Positions 1 to 8,539 of a stretch of DNA of 64,000 nucleotides are shown in pieces. The DNA lies in the NCBI GenBank assembly GCA_900470805.1, contig UCCA01000037.1:74726-138725 (forward strand), given 5' to 3'. This stretch comes from Hyphomicrobiales bacterium (GTDB taxonomy: Bacteria > Pseudomonadota > Alphaproteobacteria > Rhizobiales > Rhizobiaceae). Below the pieces are notes generated by a model. That model searched no databases, had not been told where the DNA came from, and worked only from the letters and a program-made list of their open reading frames with translations. How positions within the stretch are numbered: position 1 is the stretch's first letter; each line of letters starts with the position of its first letter. The translations under genes were made by a program, and so were the position numbers.

Positions 1-24
1 GCTGTCGTCCGGGCAACAGCCGGC

Positions 25-186
25 TCACTGCATCGCGATCGCGCCGCGCAGTGGCCATGATGCAAAGTCGGGCGCCCGGTTCTCGAATGAATTCAGATGC
101 CGCATGCCGGCCATCGAAGCGACAAACAGGACCGCGCATGCGCCCGCGATAAAGGTGCTTCGCAACGTCGATTGAAAACTGGACAC
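25..186 (-). CDS. Small hypothetical protein with N-terminal membrane or signal segment
   Basis: A 53-residue frame read leftwards from a GTG at 186 to a TGA at 25-27. A good ribosome site (GGAGG, six bases before the GTG) decides the start. Residues about 8-24 are hydrophobic (TFIAGACAVLFVASMAG) after an Arg-containing N-terminus, which suggests a signal peptide or single membrane anchor; the rest is polar. I do not recognise a family. It lies downstream of the amino-acid transporter operon on the same strand, about 125 bases after the ATPase stop. The call rests only on the ribosome site and the hydrophobic segment. Confidence 0.35.
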   Translation of the reverse strand: MSSFQSTLRSTFIAGACAVLFVASMAGMRHLNSFENRAPDFASWPLRGAIAMQ

Positions 187-311
187 CGGCTGCCTCCATC
201 CTGCGAAGAACAGCTCCGACGTCGCTCCCCGCTTGACCGGCCTCGTTGGCCGCCGGTTTCAACCGTAGTCCGAGACGTATAACGAACCGTTCACGTAATT
301 ATTAGGACTGT

Positions 312-1103
312 CTAGAGCAGCATCGAGGCGCCGCGGTCGAGATAGGTGTCGAGGAACTGCTCGAGGCGCGGGTTGCGCGGTTTCTTGAACACCTCTTGCG
401 GCGGGCCTGAGAACTGTACCTTGCCGTGGTCGAGGAAGGTGATGTTCTGGCCGACGGTGGCGGCAAATCCGATCTCGTGCGAGACGACCACCATGGTCAT
501 GCCCTCGGCGGCGAGGTCGCGCATCACGTTCAGCACTTCACCGGTCAGCTCCGGGTCGAGCGAGGATGTCGGCTCGTCGAACAGCATGATCTTCGGCTTC
601 AGCGCCAGCGCCCGGGCTATGGCCACGCGCTGCTGCTGCCCGCCCGATAGCTGCGAGGGATAGTGTCCCGCCCGGCTTTCGAGACCGACCTTGACGAGCT
701 GCGCCATGGCCAGCTCTTCGGCCTGCTTGCGGCTCATCTTCTGGACCATCTTCAGGGCTTCGCTGACATTGCCGAGCGCCGTCATATGCGGCCAAAGATT
801 GAACTGCTGGAAGACCATGCCGATCTGCGCCCGGATCGCGCGGTTGGCCGACGCCGAAATCCGCTCGCGAACGCCCTGGGCGGTCTCGGTGAAGCCGAGC
901 ACCTCGCCGTTGACGGTGATCGTGCCTGACGTGGCCTCCTCGAGAAACGCCATGCAGCGCAGCAGCGTGCTCTTCCCCGAGCCGGATGGGCCGATCAGGC
1001 ACGAAACCTGGCCCTGCGGAATCTCAAGATCGATGCCGTGCAGCACGGTTGTGTCACCGAATTTCTTGACGAGATTTCTGACTGCGATCGCGGGGAGGCT
1101 CAT
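312..1103 (-). CDS. Polar amino-acid ABC transporter, ATP-binding protein (HisP/GlnQ type)
   Basis: This 263-residue cytoplasmic ATPase should drive uptake through the two permeases encoded just upstream. It has Walker A GPSGSGKST (residues 38-46), the signature LSGGQQQR (152-159) and Walker B IMLFDEP (172-178), in the arrangement and length usual for polar amino-acid importers. The frame is open for about 100 codons further upstream, but that part only shadows the permease gene. The ATG at 1103 overlaps the permease stop (ATGA), the usual translational coupling, and starts the protein at MSLPAIAV as in relatives. It is the last gene of the four-gene operon. The family is certain; the substrate cannot be read from the sequence. 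Confidence 0.93.
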   Translation of the reverse strand: MSLPAIAVRNLVKKFGDTTVLHGIDLEIPQGQVSCLIGPSGSGKSTLLRCMAFLEEATSGTITVNGEVLGFTETAQGVRERISASANRAIRAQIGMVFQQFNLWPHMTALGNVSEALKMVQKMSRKQAEELAMAQLVKVGLESRAGHYPSQLSGGQQQRVAIARALALKPKIMLFDEPTSSLDPELTGEVLNVMRDLAAEGMTMVVVSHEIGFAATVGQNITFLDHGKVQFSGPPQEVFKKPRNPRLEQFLDTYLDRGASMLL

Positions 1104-1768
1104 GCGCTGAAAAACCTGAATCGTGTGAGTTTCGTTTCGACGACGTTGCCAAGTCGACCGGTGATCTCGACCAGCACCCAGTAGAACAATGCCAGGACCG
1201 ACAGCGCCTCGACGAAGGCATATTGCTGGGCGCCGATCGCGCTCAGTGTTGCCGTCAGTTCCGGCACGGTGATGATCGACAGGACCGCCGTTTCCTTCAT
1301 CAGCAGAACCGCCATGTTGAGCGAGGGCGGCAGCACCAGCATGGTCATCTCGGGCAGCAGGATGCGCCGGATGATCTGGCCCTGCGTCATGCCCACGCAC
1401 ACGCCTGCCTCGATGTGTCCCTTCGGCACGGCCAGAAAGCCGGAGCGGAAGATTTCGCTGTAGTAGGCGGCGCCATAGATCGAGATGCCGATCAGGCCCG
1501 CGGGTATCGGATCGAGCGAGAGGCCGATGAACGGGCCGCCGTAATAGACCAGGAAGATCTGGATGAGGAATGGCGTGCCGCGCAGGATGGCGACGGCAAA
1601 GCCGAGAACCTTGTCGAGCAGCATGCCGCCGAAGCGGCGGCCGACGGCGACGAAAAAGCCGATGATCACCGCGCAGATCGTCCCGACGATCCAGGTCAGC
1701 AGCGTCACGCCGGCACCGCTGATGATCTGCGGCATCTGGTCGAGAATGACGTTGATATCGAATGTCAT
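1100..1768 (-). CDS. Polar amino-acid ABC transporter permease (HisMQ family)
   Basis: Inner-membrane permease of 222 residues. It has several hydrophobic helices and the EAA-type loop (residues about 142-165, EAGVCVGMTQGQIIRRILLPEM) that contacts the ATPase. N-terminal helices around residues 15-45 and a RGTPFLIQIFLVYY segment are typical of the His/Glu/Asp/Cys permease family. It overlaps the second permease at its start (ATGA at 1765-1768) and the ATPase at its end, so the three genes are translationally coupled. It probably forms a heterodimeric channel with the 1765-2406 product. Confidence 0.92.
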   Translation of the reverse strand: MTFDINVILDQMPQIISGAGVTLLTWIVGTICAVIIGFFVAVGRRFGGMLLDKVLGFAVAILRGTPFLIQIFLVYYGGPFIGLSLDPIPAGLIGISIYGAAYYSEIFRSGFLAVPKGHIEAGVCVGMTQGQIIRRILLPEMTMLVLPPSLNMAVLLMKETAVLSIITVPELTATLSAIGAQQYAFVEALSVLALFYWVLVEITGRLGNVVETKLTRFRFFSA

Positions 1769-2406
1769 CGTGGAACTCCCGGAAGGGAGCGCTCGATCAC
1801 GCCGCCGGCAAGTGCCACGATCCAGTTGATGACGAGATAGATGAGGCCGGCGGCGGCAAAGATCTGCAGCGGCAGGAAGGTGCTGCCGGCGAGATCCTGC
1901 GCCATCCGCGTCAGCTCGATGATGCCGACGACGGAGACCAGCGACGACGCCTTGAGAATGAGGATCGCCTCGTTGACCAGCGCAGGGAATGTCAGCCGCA
2001 GCGCGATCGGTGCCTTGATGCGGCGAAAGATCTGGCCCGGTGTCATGCCGACCATCTCGGCCGATTCAATCAGGCCGACCGGTACGCTGGCAAAACCGCC
2101 GCGCAGGTTTTCCGCCTGGTAGGCCGCCGTGCAGAGCGACATGCCGGCGATGGCGGCAACGATGCTCGGGACGTTCAGTCCGATCGCGGGAAGCAAATTG
2201 TAGATCAGCAGCAGCTGGACCAGCAGCGGTACGCCGCGGAAAAAACTGATGAAAATCTGGGCAGGAAGAACGAAAAGCGTCTTCTTCGACAGCAGCATGC
2301 CGGACAGCATGATGGCGATCGAAAAACCGATCAGGATCGATACGACGCTGATCGTCACGGTGTAGATCGACGCCTGTAGAAGCAATTCGAAAAGTTTTAG
2401 GGACAT
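1765..2406 (-). CDS. Polar amino-acid ABC transporter permease (HisMQ family)
   Basis: Second membrane subunit of the importer, 213 residues. It carries the family hallmark FFRGVPLLVQLLLIYNLLP near residue 55 and an EAA loop (ESAEMVGMTPGQIFRRIKAP) around residue 120. It follows the binding-protein gene after a gap of about 87 bases and overlaps the next permease by four bases. Length and topology match the family. The partner pattern of one binding protein, two permeases and one ATPase is complete in this operon. Confidence 0.92.
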   Translation of the reverse strand: MSLKLFELLLQASIYTVTISVVSILIGFSIAIMLSGMLLSKKTLFVLPAQIFISFFRGVPLLVQLLLIYNLLPAIGLNVPSIVAAIAGMSLCTAAYQAENLRGGFASVPVGLIESAEMVGMTPGQIFRRIKAPIALRLTFPALVNEAILILKASSLVSVVGIIELTRMAQDLAGSTFLPLQIFAAAGLIYLVINWIVALAGGVIERSLPGVPR

Positions 2407-2493
2407 GTTCGGCTTTTCGCCCGTCTGACACTCGTAAGGACCTGTCTGCGCTCCGGCGGCACCGAAGCGCAGACGACGATCGATCTCCTGAGA

Positions 2494-3330
2494 TCAGAAT
2501 GCCGGGTCTTTGACGGCATCCGGCGTGTCGAAGGATGCGCCAAACCACTTCTTCTGAAGCTCGGCCATGCGGCCGTCAGCCTTGATCTTCAGCAGGGCGC
2601 CGTCGATCGCATCCATCAGTGGTGCATGGTCGGCATCCTTGAGACCGATGAAGCCGAAATAGGACTTCTTGCCGAACGGCGGCTGCACGACTTCGAACGT
2701 GCCTTCGCGCTGCTTGGCGACGAAAGCGATGTTCGGGAGCGAGTTGGCAACACCGGCGATACGGCCGGCGGCGAGATCGGCGTAGGATTCCGTGAAAGCG
2801 GGGTATTCGCGGATGTCGACCTTGGACGGCAGCGTTTCGGCATATTCCTTCAGCTGGTCGAGCTGCGACGTGGCCTTGCCGACGCCAATCTTCTTGCCGG
2901 CAATGTCTTCCGGCTTGCTGATCGTCGTGTCGCCTGCCTTCTTGAGGATCGCGATCGTCGCCTCAGCGATTGGCGGGGTGAAGCGGTAGCGCTCCATACG
3001 CTTCTTCGTGATCGTCGCCGGACCGGCGACGACATCGAACTTGCCGGCTTCAAGCGCCGGGAACACACCATCCCAGGGGAGGGCAACCCATTCGATCTTG
3101 ACACCCAGTTCCTTGCCGATTTCGGCGAAGAGGTCGACGTTCAGGCCTGCGTGCTCGCCGGCATCGATAAAATCGAAGGGTGCGAAGGCGGTTTCGGTGC
3201 CGACCTTCAGTGTGCCGGCGGCCTTGACGGCAGCGAGCGTATCGGCCGCGTGCGCCGACAGCGTCGCGCCGAACAGGAATGCCGCGCCGACGAGGCCCTT
3301 CAGCAATGAGTTTGCGATCATGATCTTCAT
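2494..3330 (-). CDS. Amino-acid ABC transporter periplasmic binding protein
   Basis: Family 3 solute-binding protein, 278 residues, first gene of the minus-strand importer operon. A signal peptide ends about ATLSAHAADT, and the mature protein begins with the usual LKVGTETAFAPFDFID ligand-pocket strand. ATGs at 3330 and 3321 are both possible: GGAG sits only 2 bases before the first and about 11 before the second, so the exact start is open. The frame upstream to 3420 lacks a ribosome site and would put residues before the signal peptide. The ligand is probably a polar amino acid or an analogue. The divergent regulators and the flavin monooxygenase would suit a sulfur- or nitrogen-containing compound, which is inference. 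Confidence 0.92.
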   Translation of the reverse strand: MKIMIANSLLKGLVGAAFLFGATLSAHAADTLAAVKAAGTLKVGTETAFAPFDFIDAGEHAGLNVDLFAEIGKELGVKIEWVALPWDGVFPALEAGKFDVVAGPATITKKRMERYRFTPPIAEATIAILKKAGDTTISKPEDIAGKKIGVGKATSQLDQLKEYAETLPSKVDIREYPAFTESYADLAAGRIAGVANSLPNIAFVAKQREGTFEVVQPPFGKKSYFGFIGLKDADHAPLMDAIDGALLKIKADGRMAELQKKWFGASFDTPDAVKDPAF

Positions 3331-3410
3331 CTCTCCAGTTTTACTCCCCCGTGGAGGAGTTCGAGTTCCCGACTTCACGTTCCTTAAGCGAATTTCTCCG
3401 ACCCGCTTTT

Positions 3411-3432
3411 GACTATACAAATAGATATAGAC
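3411..3432. promoter_or_regulatory. Candidate operator with CTATA/TATAG dyad
   Basis: CTATA at 3413-3417 and TATAG at 3426-3430 form an inverted repeat about 90 bases upstream of the importer operon and upstream of the GntR coding start preferred here. HutC/GntR-type regulators often bind short A/T-rich dyads placed like this. The site is seen; its recognition by the neighbouring regulator is inferred. Confidence 0.35.
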
Positions 3433-3561
3433 CGGCCTAAGGTGTCAACGTCAAAGTCCGTGGACGCAAATTTTGTGCCGGACAGTCAGGCCGGATGCGC
3501 GAACGCACATCCGCGGCCGGTGCCGGATGAGTTTCGAACGTGGCTGGGAAGAGGTTGCGCC

Positions 3562-4287
3562 TTGGGGCCAATTCATCAGAGAATTTTCAAGGACATAGAG
3601 GCAAGGATCCTCAGCGGCGACTGGCGGCCGGGCGATCGCATCCCAATTGAGCATGATCTCGTAGAGCAGTATCAGTGTTCGCGTATGACGGTAAGCAAAG
3701 CGCTTTCGATCCTTGTGGAGCGCGGCCTGATCGTGCGCCGGCGCAAGACCGGCTCCTTCGTCGCCTCGCCGCAGATCGATCGCACGGTCATGGACATCCA
3801 GGATATCAGCACCGAGGCGGCGCTGGCGGGCTATGAGCATCGATACGAGATCCTGGCCCGCAAGATCGAGACGCTGGGAACGGCGGAGGCCGGGCAATTG
3901 CGGGTAACGGCAGGTGCCGAAGTGCTCAGGCTTCAATGCCTCCACATCGTTGACGGCAAGCCGATCGCCATCGAGCGGCGCGTCATCCTACTCGATACAG
4001 TGCCGCTTGCCCGGCATGAAAGCTTCTCGGGCGCGCCACCGGCGAAATGGCTCTTGTCGCAGGTGCCGTGGTCAAGAGCGCGGCATGTCATCCGCGCCGT
4101 GTCGGCCGACGCGTCCACGGCGAAGATCCTGCAGATCGAACGCGGCGAGCCTTGCCTCAATCTCATTCGCCAGACATGGCAGAACGAGTGCATGGTGACC
4201 CATGTGGAAATCACTCATCCGGGCGATCGCTTCCAGTTCGCCAGCGTGTTCCAGCCCGCCGAAAAGCGCGCGCGCCGCCAACCCTGA
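3562..4287 (+). CDS. GntR-family transcriptional regulator with UTRA domain (HutC-like)
   Basis: DNA-binding regulator. An N-terminal winged helix (IFKDIEARILSGDWRPGDRIP, then EHDLVEQYQCSRMTVSKALSIL) is followed by a UTRA effector-binding domain ending in THVEITHPGDRFQFAS, as in HutC-type proteins. The frame is open back to a TTG at 3409, but that stretch is not GntR-like and contains a likely operator. A TTG at 3562 has AGAGG seven bases upstream and gives 241 residues, the usual family length, so I prefer it; a GTG at 3520 is another option. It is divergent from the amino-acid importer and probably controls it. The LysR gene follows after 10 bases. Confidence 0.85.
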   Translation: MGPIHQRIFKDIEARILSGDWRPGDRIPIEHDLVEQYQCSRMTVSKALSILVERGLIVRRRKTGSFVASPQIDRTVMDIQDISTEAALAGYEHRYEILARKIETLGTAEAGQLRVTAGAEVLRLQCLHIVDGKPIAIERRVILLDTVPLARHESFSGAPPAKWLLSQVPWSRARHVIRAVSADASTAKILQIERGEPCLNLIRQTWQNECMVTHVEITHPGDRFQFASVFQPAEKRARRQP

Positions 4288-4297
4288 AAGGATTGAC

Positions 4298-5236
4298 GTG
4301 ACTGACGAGCACCAGTTCAGGGCGCTTCCGCTGAAAGCGCTCCAAGTCTTCGAAGCGGTCGGTCGCTGCGGCAGCGTCACCGCTGCCGCCGTCGAGCTCG
4401 ATGTATCGCCCGGCGCGATAAGCCAGCAGATCCGCAAGATCGAAAGCTTTCTCGGCGTCACCTTGCTGGAGCGCAGCGGCCGGACGGCCGAGCTCACCGT
4501 CTGGGGCAAGCTGTATCACCGGGAAATCGCCAAGGGGTTCGAGCAGTTCGCCATCGCAGGCCACGTCCTCGAACGGGCGCGCAACGAAAATGCCCTGGTG
4601 CTGAGCGCCCTGTCGTCGGTCGTCAACAAGTGGATCGGACGGCGCATTTTCGATTGGCAGGCGCTCTATCCTGCCGCACATGTCCGCGTCATCGGCCGCG
4701 ATCGCGAACCGCGCATGGGCTTCGACGAGGTCGATTTCCGCATCAGCTATGGCTCGGACGTGCTGCAGCACGATCACTATACGGAGCTCTTCCGTGATTG
4801 GGTTGTGCCGGCCTGCTCACCGGCGCTATTTGCCGGGACAAAGCCGTCGCCAGCGGATCTGCTTCGCTTTCCCTTGTTGCATGTGGAATGGGAGCGTCAT
4901 TTCACGCCCTATCCGCGATGGTCGGAATTCGCCGCCAAGGTCGGTGTCTCGATGCAGGAAGCGTCGCCGGGACTGTCGTTCACGCTGTCGAGCAGCGCCA
5001 TCGACGCCGCCGTCAACAAGCGCGGCGTGGTTCTGGCACAAATGTCGATGATTGCAGATGAGCTTGAGGCGCAGACGCTTGTCATTCCCGTCGATATCAG
5101 CATCCCCCTGCGCGAGAGCTATTTTCTCGCCTGGGACCGCTCGGCCCTGCAAAAGGCCCATGGCCCGGAGTTTCGCGATTGGGTGATCGCCATTTCCAGG
5201 CAACAGGCGCAAGTCTCGGCGTCAAAGACCTTTTAG
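4298..5236 (+). CDS. LysR-family transcriptional regulator (GcvA-like)
   Basis: A 312-residue LysR regulator. Residues about 8-65 form the winged helix (ALQVFEAVGRCGSVTAAAVE, then QQIRKIESFLGVTLLER), and the rest is the periplasmic-binding-like effector domain. The GTG at 4298 has AAAGGA five bases upstream and begins close to the HTH, so it is preferred over frame-open positions inside the GntR gene. It follows the GntR gene closely, probably as one transcript, and precedes the monooxygenase on the same strand, a plausible target. The effector is unknown. Confidence 0.9.
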   Translation: MTDEHQFRALPLKALQVFEAVGRCGSVTAAAVELDVSPGAISQQIRKIESFLGVTLLERSGRTAELTVWGKLYHREIAKGFEQFAIAGHVLERARNENALVLSALSSVVNKWIGRRIFDWQALYPAAHVRVIGRDREPRMGFDEVDFRISYGSDVLQHDHYTELFRDWVVPACSPALFAGTKPSPADLLRFPLLHVEWERHFTPYPRWSEFAAKVGVSMQEASPGLSFTLSSSAIDAAVNKRGVVLAQMSMIADELEAQTLVIPVDISIPLRESYFLAWDRSALQKAHGPEFRDWVIAISRQQAQVSASKTF

Positions 5237-5326
5237 AAAAACTAAATCGGAAATCAGCTTTGTCATCTTGATGAAAAAAGGTGCGTGGCGTTCATTTGCG
5301 CAATAGCAGCGATCCGGGAGATGATG

Positions 5327-6667
5327 ATGGCGCGCACCGACAAGATGAAACTTGGCACCTTCGTCTACACCTTCGGCTTCCATCCTGCCTCCTGGCTGCA
5401 TCCCGCAAGCAACGTCAACGGAGCAAACGACTTCAGCCATCTGCTCGACGTCGCGAAACGCTCGGAGGCAGCCAAGCTCGATTTTATGTTCCTGGCGGAT
5501 TCGCCGGCTGCCGCCATCGGCGACCCTGACGCGCTGTCTCGCATCCCGACGAAGATGAACCGCTTCGAACCGCTGTCGCTGCTCTCGGCCCTGTCAGTTA
5601 CCACGGAAAAGCTCGGTCTCGTCGCCACGGTATCGACAAGCTACTACGAGCCCTTCAACGTCGCCCGCCTGTTTGCCTCGATCGATCACCTGAGCGGCGG
5701 TCGAGCCTGCTGGAATGTGGTGACCTCGGATCATGACGAGACCGGCTACAATTTCAATCGAGAAGGGCTCGATCCGCACGCGCTGCGCTACGAGCGCGGC
5801 AACGAATTCGTCGATGTGGTGTTCGGGCTGTGGGACAGTTTCGAGCAGGACGCCCTGCTTCTCGACCGTGAAAGCGGTGTCTATTACGACAAGACCAAGC
5901 ACCACACGCTCAATCACAAGGGCAAGCATTTCCAGGTGCGTGGTCCGCTCAACATCGCACGCTCTCCGCAAGGACGGCCGATCATCGCCCAGGCCGGCGG
6001 GTCGGAGCCGGGGATGGACATGGCGGCGCGTACCGCCGAGATCGTCTTCAGTCTCGCCTCCAATATCGACCGGAACCGCGCCTTCTATCAGAACGTCAAG
6101 GCACGGATGCCTGGCTACGGGCGCGATCCCGACGATCTCAAGATCATGCCGGGCGTCGTGCTGAACGTCGGTGAAACAGAAGCGGAAGCCAAGGCCAAGG
6201 TCGATTACCTGATCGACAAGATGCATCCCGATGTCGGGCGCCTGATGCTGTCGGAGTTCCTTGAGGCCGACCTCACCGGCGTGCCGCTCGACAAGCCGTT
6301 CCCTATGGATCGCCTGCCGGAGACGCCGAAGGGCTCGCGCGCGCTGTTCGACGAACTCGTGGATTTCGTCAAGAGCGGTCGCACCGTCGGCGAACTCGTG
6401 CGCCACTACGCCGAGAAGCACACCGGCAACGGCATCACAGGAACGCCGACCCAGATCGCCGATTTCATGGAAGAGTGGTTCGAGACCCACGCCGCCGACG
6501 GGTTCATCCTGATGTTCCCGACGCTGCCGGCGAGCCTCGACGATTTCGTCCGCCTGGTGCTTCCCGAATTGCGTCGCCGCGGCCTGTTCCGCGACGAATA
6601 CGAAGGCGCGACGCTGCGGGACAATCTCGGCCTGTCGATGCCGACCAATCGTTTCGCCAAGGTATGA
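5327..6667 (+). CDS. LLM-class flavin-dependent monooxygenase (NtaA/SnaA/DszA family)
   Basis: A 446-residue FMN-dependent, two-component-type monooxygenase of the bacterial luciferase superfamily. The N-terminal KLGTFVYTFGFHPASWLHP, LDFMFLADSPAA, the HLSGGRACWNVVTSDHDE block and GRPIIAQAGGSEPGMDMAAR are hallmarks of the NtaA/DszA branch, which oxidises chelators, sulfones and similar compounds using FMNH2 from a separate reductase. Three ATGs lie in a row at 5321-5329; GGGAG at 5316-5320 favours the third. No flavin reductase is nearby. With the adjacent importer and two regulators it may attack an imported N- or S-compound (inference). Confidence 0.9.
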   Translation: MARTDKMKLGTFVYTFGFHPASWLHPASNVNGANDFSHLLDVAKRSEAAKLDFMFLADSPAAAIGDPDALSRIPTKMNRFEPLSLLSALSVTTEKLGLVATVSTSYYEPFNVARLFASIDHLSGGRACWNVVTSDHDETGYNFNREGLDPHALRYERGNEFVDVVFGLWDSFEQDALLLDRESGVYYDKTKHHTLNHKGKHFQVRGPLNIARSPQGRPIIAQAGGSEPGMDMAARTAEIVFSLASNIDRNRAFYQNVKARMPGYGRDPDDLKIMPGVVLNVGETEAEAKAKVDYLIDKMHPDVGRLMLSEFLEADLTGVPLDKPFPMDRLPETPKGSRALFDELVDFVKSGRTVGELVRHYAEKHTGNGITGTPTQIADFMEEWFETHAADGFILMFPTLPASLDDFVRLVLPELRRRGLFRDEYEGATLRDNLGLSMPTNRFAKV

Positions 6668-7390
6668 AACCCTTGCAAACCGGAAGGGCTTCATGATGCG
6701 GACGATGCCTAGCGCCTCGACTTTTGATTAATCCGCAGTGCCGGCGTCAAACGGCGAGCGCGCGAAACATCGAGCTTAAGCTGTTTGATTTTGCGCCACG
6801 TCACGTGATTTTTCATCGCACCATCGCGCTCGAAATTGACCACGGCACGCGGTAAAGTCTCGAGCCAAATGAGATTGGCCATCTCCCTCGCAAGCCTTGG
6901 GTAGGGCGACAATGCCGAGAGCGGAAACCGGCGCCTTCAAAGCGCTTCCCGCGCATTGAGGCGTTGGACATCGGGCTTAGCAACGCGGCTGAAAATCCGT
7001 TCGACGTTTCAGAGCCGGTTTCTGCTTTCTGTCGGCAATTTCCATACACGGTCGGTGTCTCGTGTTCGAGACCCTGTGCTCTGCGATCGGTTGCGTAGTA
7101 CCTGCCTCGGTGACCACACTGAGCAAATACAGGTCCAAGCCGACCAAGGCTCAGCTTATAATTGCTATAATCGCAATTCATTCGCAATTAATATTGCAAT
7201 TCCGAGAGTGACGAATTCGCTTTAGGTTCGATTTCAGCAGCAAGACAGCGAGTGACCGGCAACCCAGCAACGGAACATGTCACTCAAAGTCTTCAGCGAC
7301 GAGTACCTGAAAATGGGGCTCGGACGACCGGTGTTACACAGACAAGACATGCCGCGCCAGTGGCGCAAACAACCGAAGAGGAAAATCACA
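6668..7390. other. Non-coding stretch before the 7.4-12.6 kb cluster
   Basis: About 720 bases without a convincing gene. Minus-strand frames exist at 6709-6912 and 6813-7187, but they lack ribosome sites and recognisable domains. The stretch PYPRLAREMANLIWLETLP in one of them faintly recalls a regulator C-terminus and could be a decayed remnant, but I cannot support it. The right part becomes AT-rich and carries the GCAATT array, listed separately, that probably belongs to the hydrolase promoter. Confidence 0.5.
7160..7201. promoter_or_regulatory. Phased GCAATT motif array
   Basis: GCAATT occurs at 7173-7178, 7184-7189 and 7196-7201, with the reverse complement AATTGC at 7160-7165. The first pair forms a 6-bp inverted repeat around TATAATC. 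The 11-12 base spacing puts the copies on one helix face, as in a cooperative binding region. It lies about 190 bases upstream of the hydrolase gene. GCAATT recurs twice, 23 bases apart, before the DoxX gene. Confidence 0.4.
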
Positions 7391-8080
7391 ATGTCGAAGC
7401 TCGAAGTCCTGACCCCCGCAAACAGCCAGCTCATCTTCATCGACCAGCAGCCGCAGATGGCGTTTGGTGTGCAGTCGATCGATCGGCAAGTTCTGAAGAA
7501 CAACGTGGTCGGCCTTGCCAAGGCGGGCAAGATCTTCAACGTCCCGACGACGATCACCACTGTCGAAACGGAATCCTTCTCCGGCAACACGTTTCCGGAG
7601 TTGCTGTCGGTGTTTCCGGAAAACGACATCCTGGAGCGCACTTCGATGAACTCCTGGGATGACCAGAACGTTCGCGACGCGTTGGCGAAGAATGCCGCCG
7701 ATGGTCGCAAGAAGATCGTGGTTTCCGGTCTTTGGACCGAAGTCTGCAACACCACGTTTTCGCTTTCTGCGCTGCGCGATGTGCCGGACTATGAGATCTA
7801 CATGGTGGCGGATGCCTCGGGCGGCACGTCGAGCGACGCCCACAGATACGCGATGGACCGCATGGTTCAGGCCGGCGTCATCCCGGTCACCTGGCAGCAG
7901 GTCCTGCTGGAGTGGCAGCGCGACTGGGCCCGCAAGGAAACCTACGACGCCGTCACCACGCTCGTGAAGGAACATTCCGGCGCCTACGGCATGGGCATCG
8001 ACTACGCTTATACCATGGTCCACAAGGCGGCAGAACGCGTCAGCCATGGCAAGCGCATCGGCCCGAACCCCGCCAAGTAA
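7391..8080 (+). CDS. Isochorismatase-fold hydrolase (YcaC-like)
   Basis: A 229-residue cysteine hydrolase of the isochorismatase-like superfamily. The candidate triad is visible: Asp18 in LIFIDQQP, Lys107 or Lys108 in GRKKIVVSGLW, and Cys119 in LWTEVCNTT. The frame is open from 7277, but AAGAGGA eight bases before the ATG at 7391 and the family N-terminus (MSKLEVLTP) choose this start. Members are often annotated as hydrolases of unknown substrate. It is the first gene of a plus-strand set with XapX, amidohydrolase, DoxX and MFS genes, suggesting hydrolysis of an amide or ester in that unknown pathway. Confidence 0.9.
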   Translation: MSKLEVLTPANSQLIFIDQQPQMAFGVQSIDRQVLKNNVVGLAKAGKIFNVPTTITTVETESFSGNTFPELLSVFPENDILERTSMNSWDDQNVRDALAKNAADGRKKIVVSGLWTEVCNTTFSLSALRDVPDYEIYMVADASGGTSSDAHRYAMDRMVQAGVIPVTWQQVLLEWQRDWARKETYDAVTTLVKEHSGAYGMGIDYAYTMVHKAAERVSHGKRIGPNPAK

Positions 8081-8155
8081 ACGGCTATCCCTCATCGCTT
8101 CCGTCGGAACAGGTTTCCCTGGCGGAAGCGAGAATTGTTTGCAAAGGAACATCCC

Positions 8156-8440
8156 GTGAAGCTCTACCTCATTTCCATTGGCGCCGGTCTCCTCGTCGGC
8201 ATCGTCTACAGCCTGCTCAATGTCCGCTCTCCCGCGCCACCGGTCGTGGCCCTCGTCGGTCTGGCCGGCATCCTCATCGGCGAGCAGCTTATTCCCTTCG
8301 CCAAGACGCTTGTCGCGAAAGAGCCGGTAGCGGTCTCCTGGCTCAACCAGATCAAGCCGCACATGTTCGGCCACATGCCGAAGGGCTCCCGCAATGACGT
8401 TGTCGTGTCTCGCCAAGCTCAGTCCAAGTCTGATAGCTGA
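8156..8440 (+). CDS. XapX-domain small membrane protein (DUF1427)
   Basis: A 94-residue protein. Residues 1-50 match the XapX domain: KLYLISIGAGLLVGIVYSLL, then NVRSPAPPVVALVGLAGIL, then GEQLIP, which gives two short membrane helices joined by the conserved NVRSPAPP loop. The GTG at 8156 has AAGGA seven bases upstream and begins at the family start; an in-frame ATG at 8135 lacks one. A polar tail of about 45 residues follows the domain. The domain has no known activity. It sits between the hydrolase (75 bases upstream) and the amidohydrolase, an arrangement consistent with one transcript. Confidence 0.85.
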   Translation: MKLYLISIGAGLLVGIVYSLLNVRSPAPPVVALVGLAGILIGEQLIPFAKTLVAKEPVAVSWLNQIKPHMFGHMPKGSRNDVVVSRQAQSKSDS

Positions 8441-8539
8441 CGCGTCAAGAGGAGATTCGCTTGCGCGAGGGATGACGCCCATCAATTTCCAACGCGCCGG
8501 CCAAAATCAATTTCAACAATGAAGCCAGGAGCATAGTCC

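Noticed and set aside
1762-2379. Plus-strand frame of 205 codons opposite the second permease
   Set aside because: Asp/Arg/Gln-rich shadow without domain; permease motifs are on the minus strand.
6813-7187. Minus-strand frame of 124 codons in the gap before the hydrolase
   Set aside because: No ribosome site and no family; basic low-information sequence. A decayed regulator remnant is possible but not supportable.
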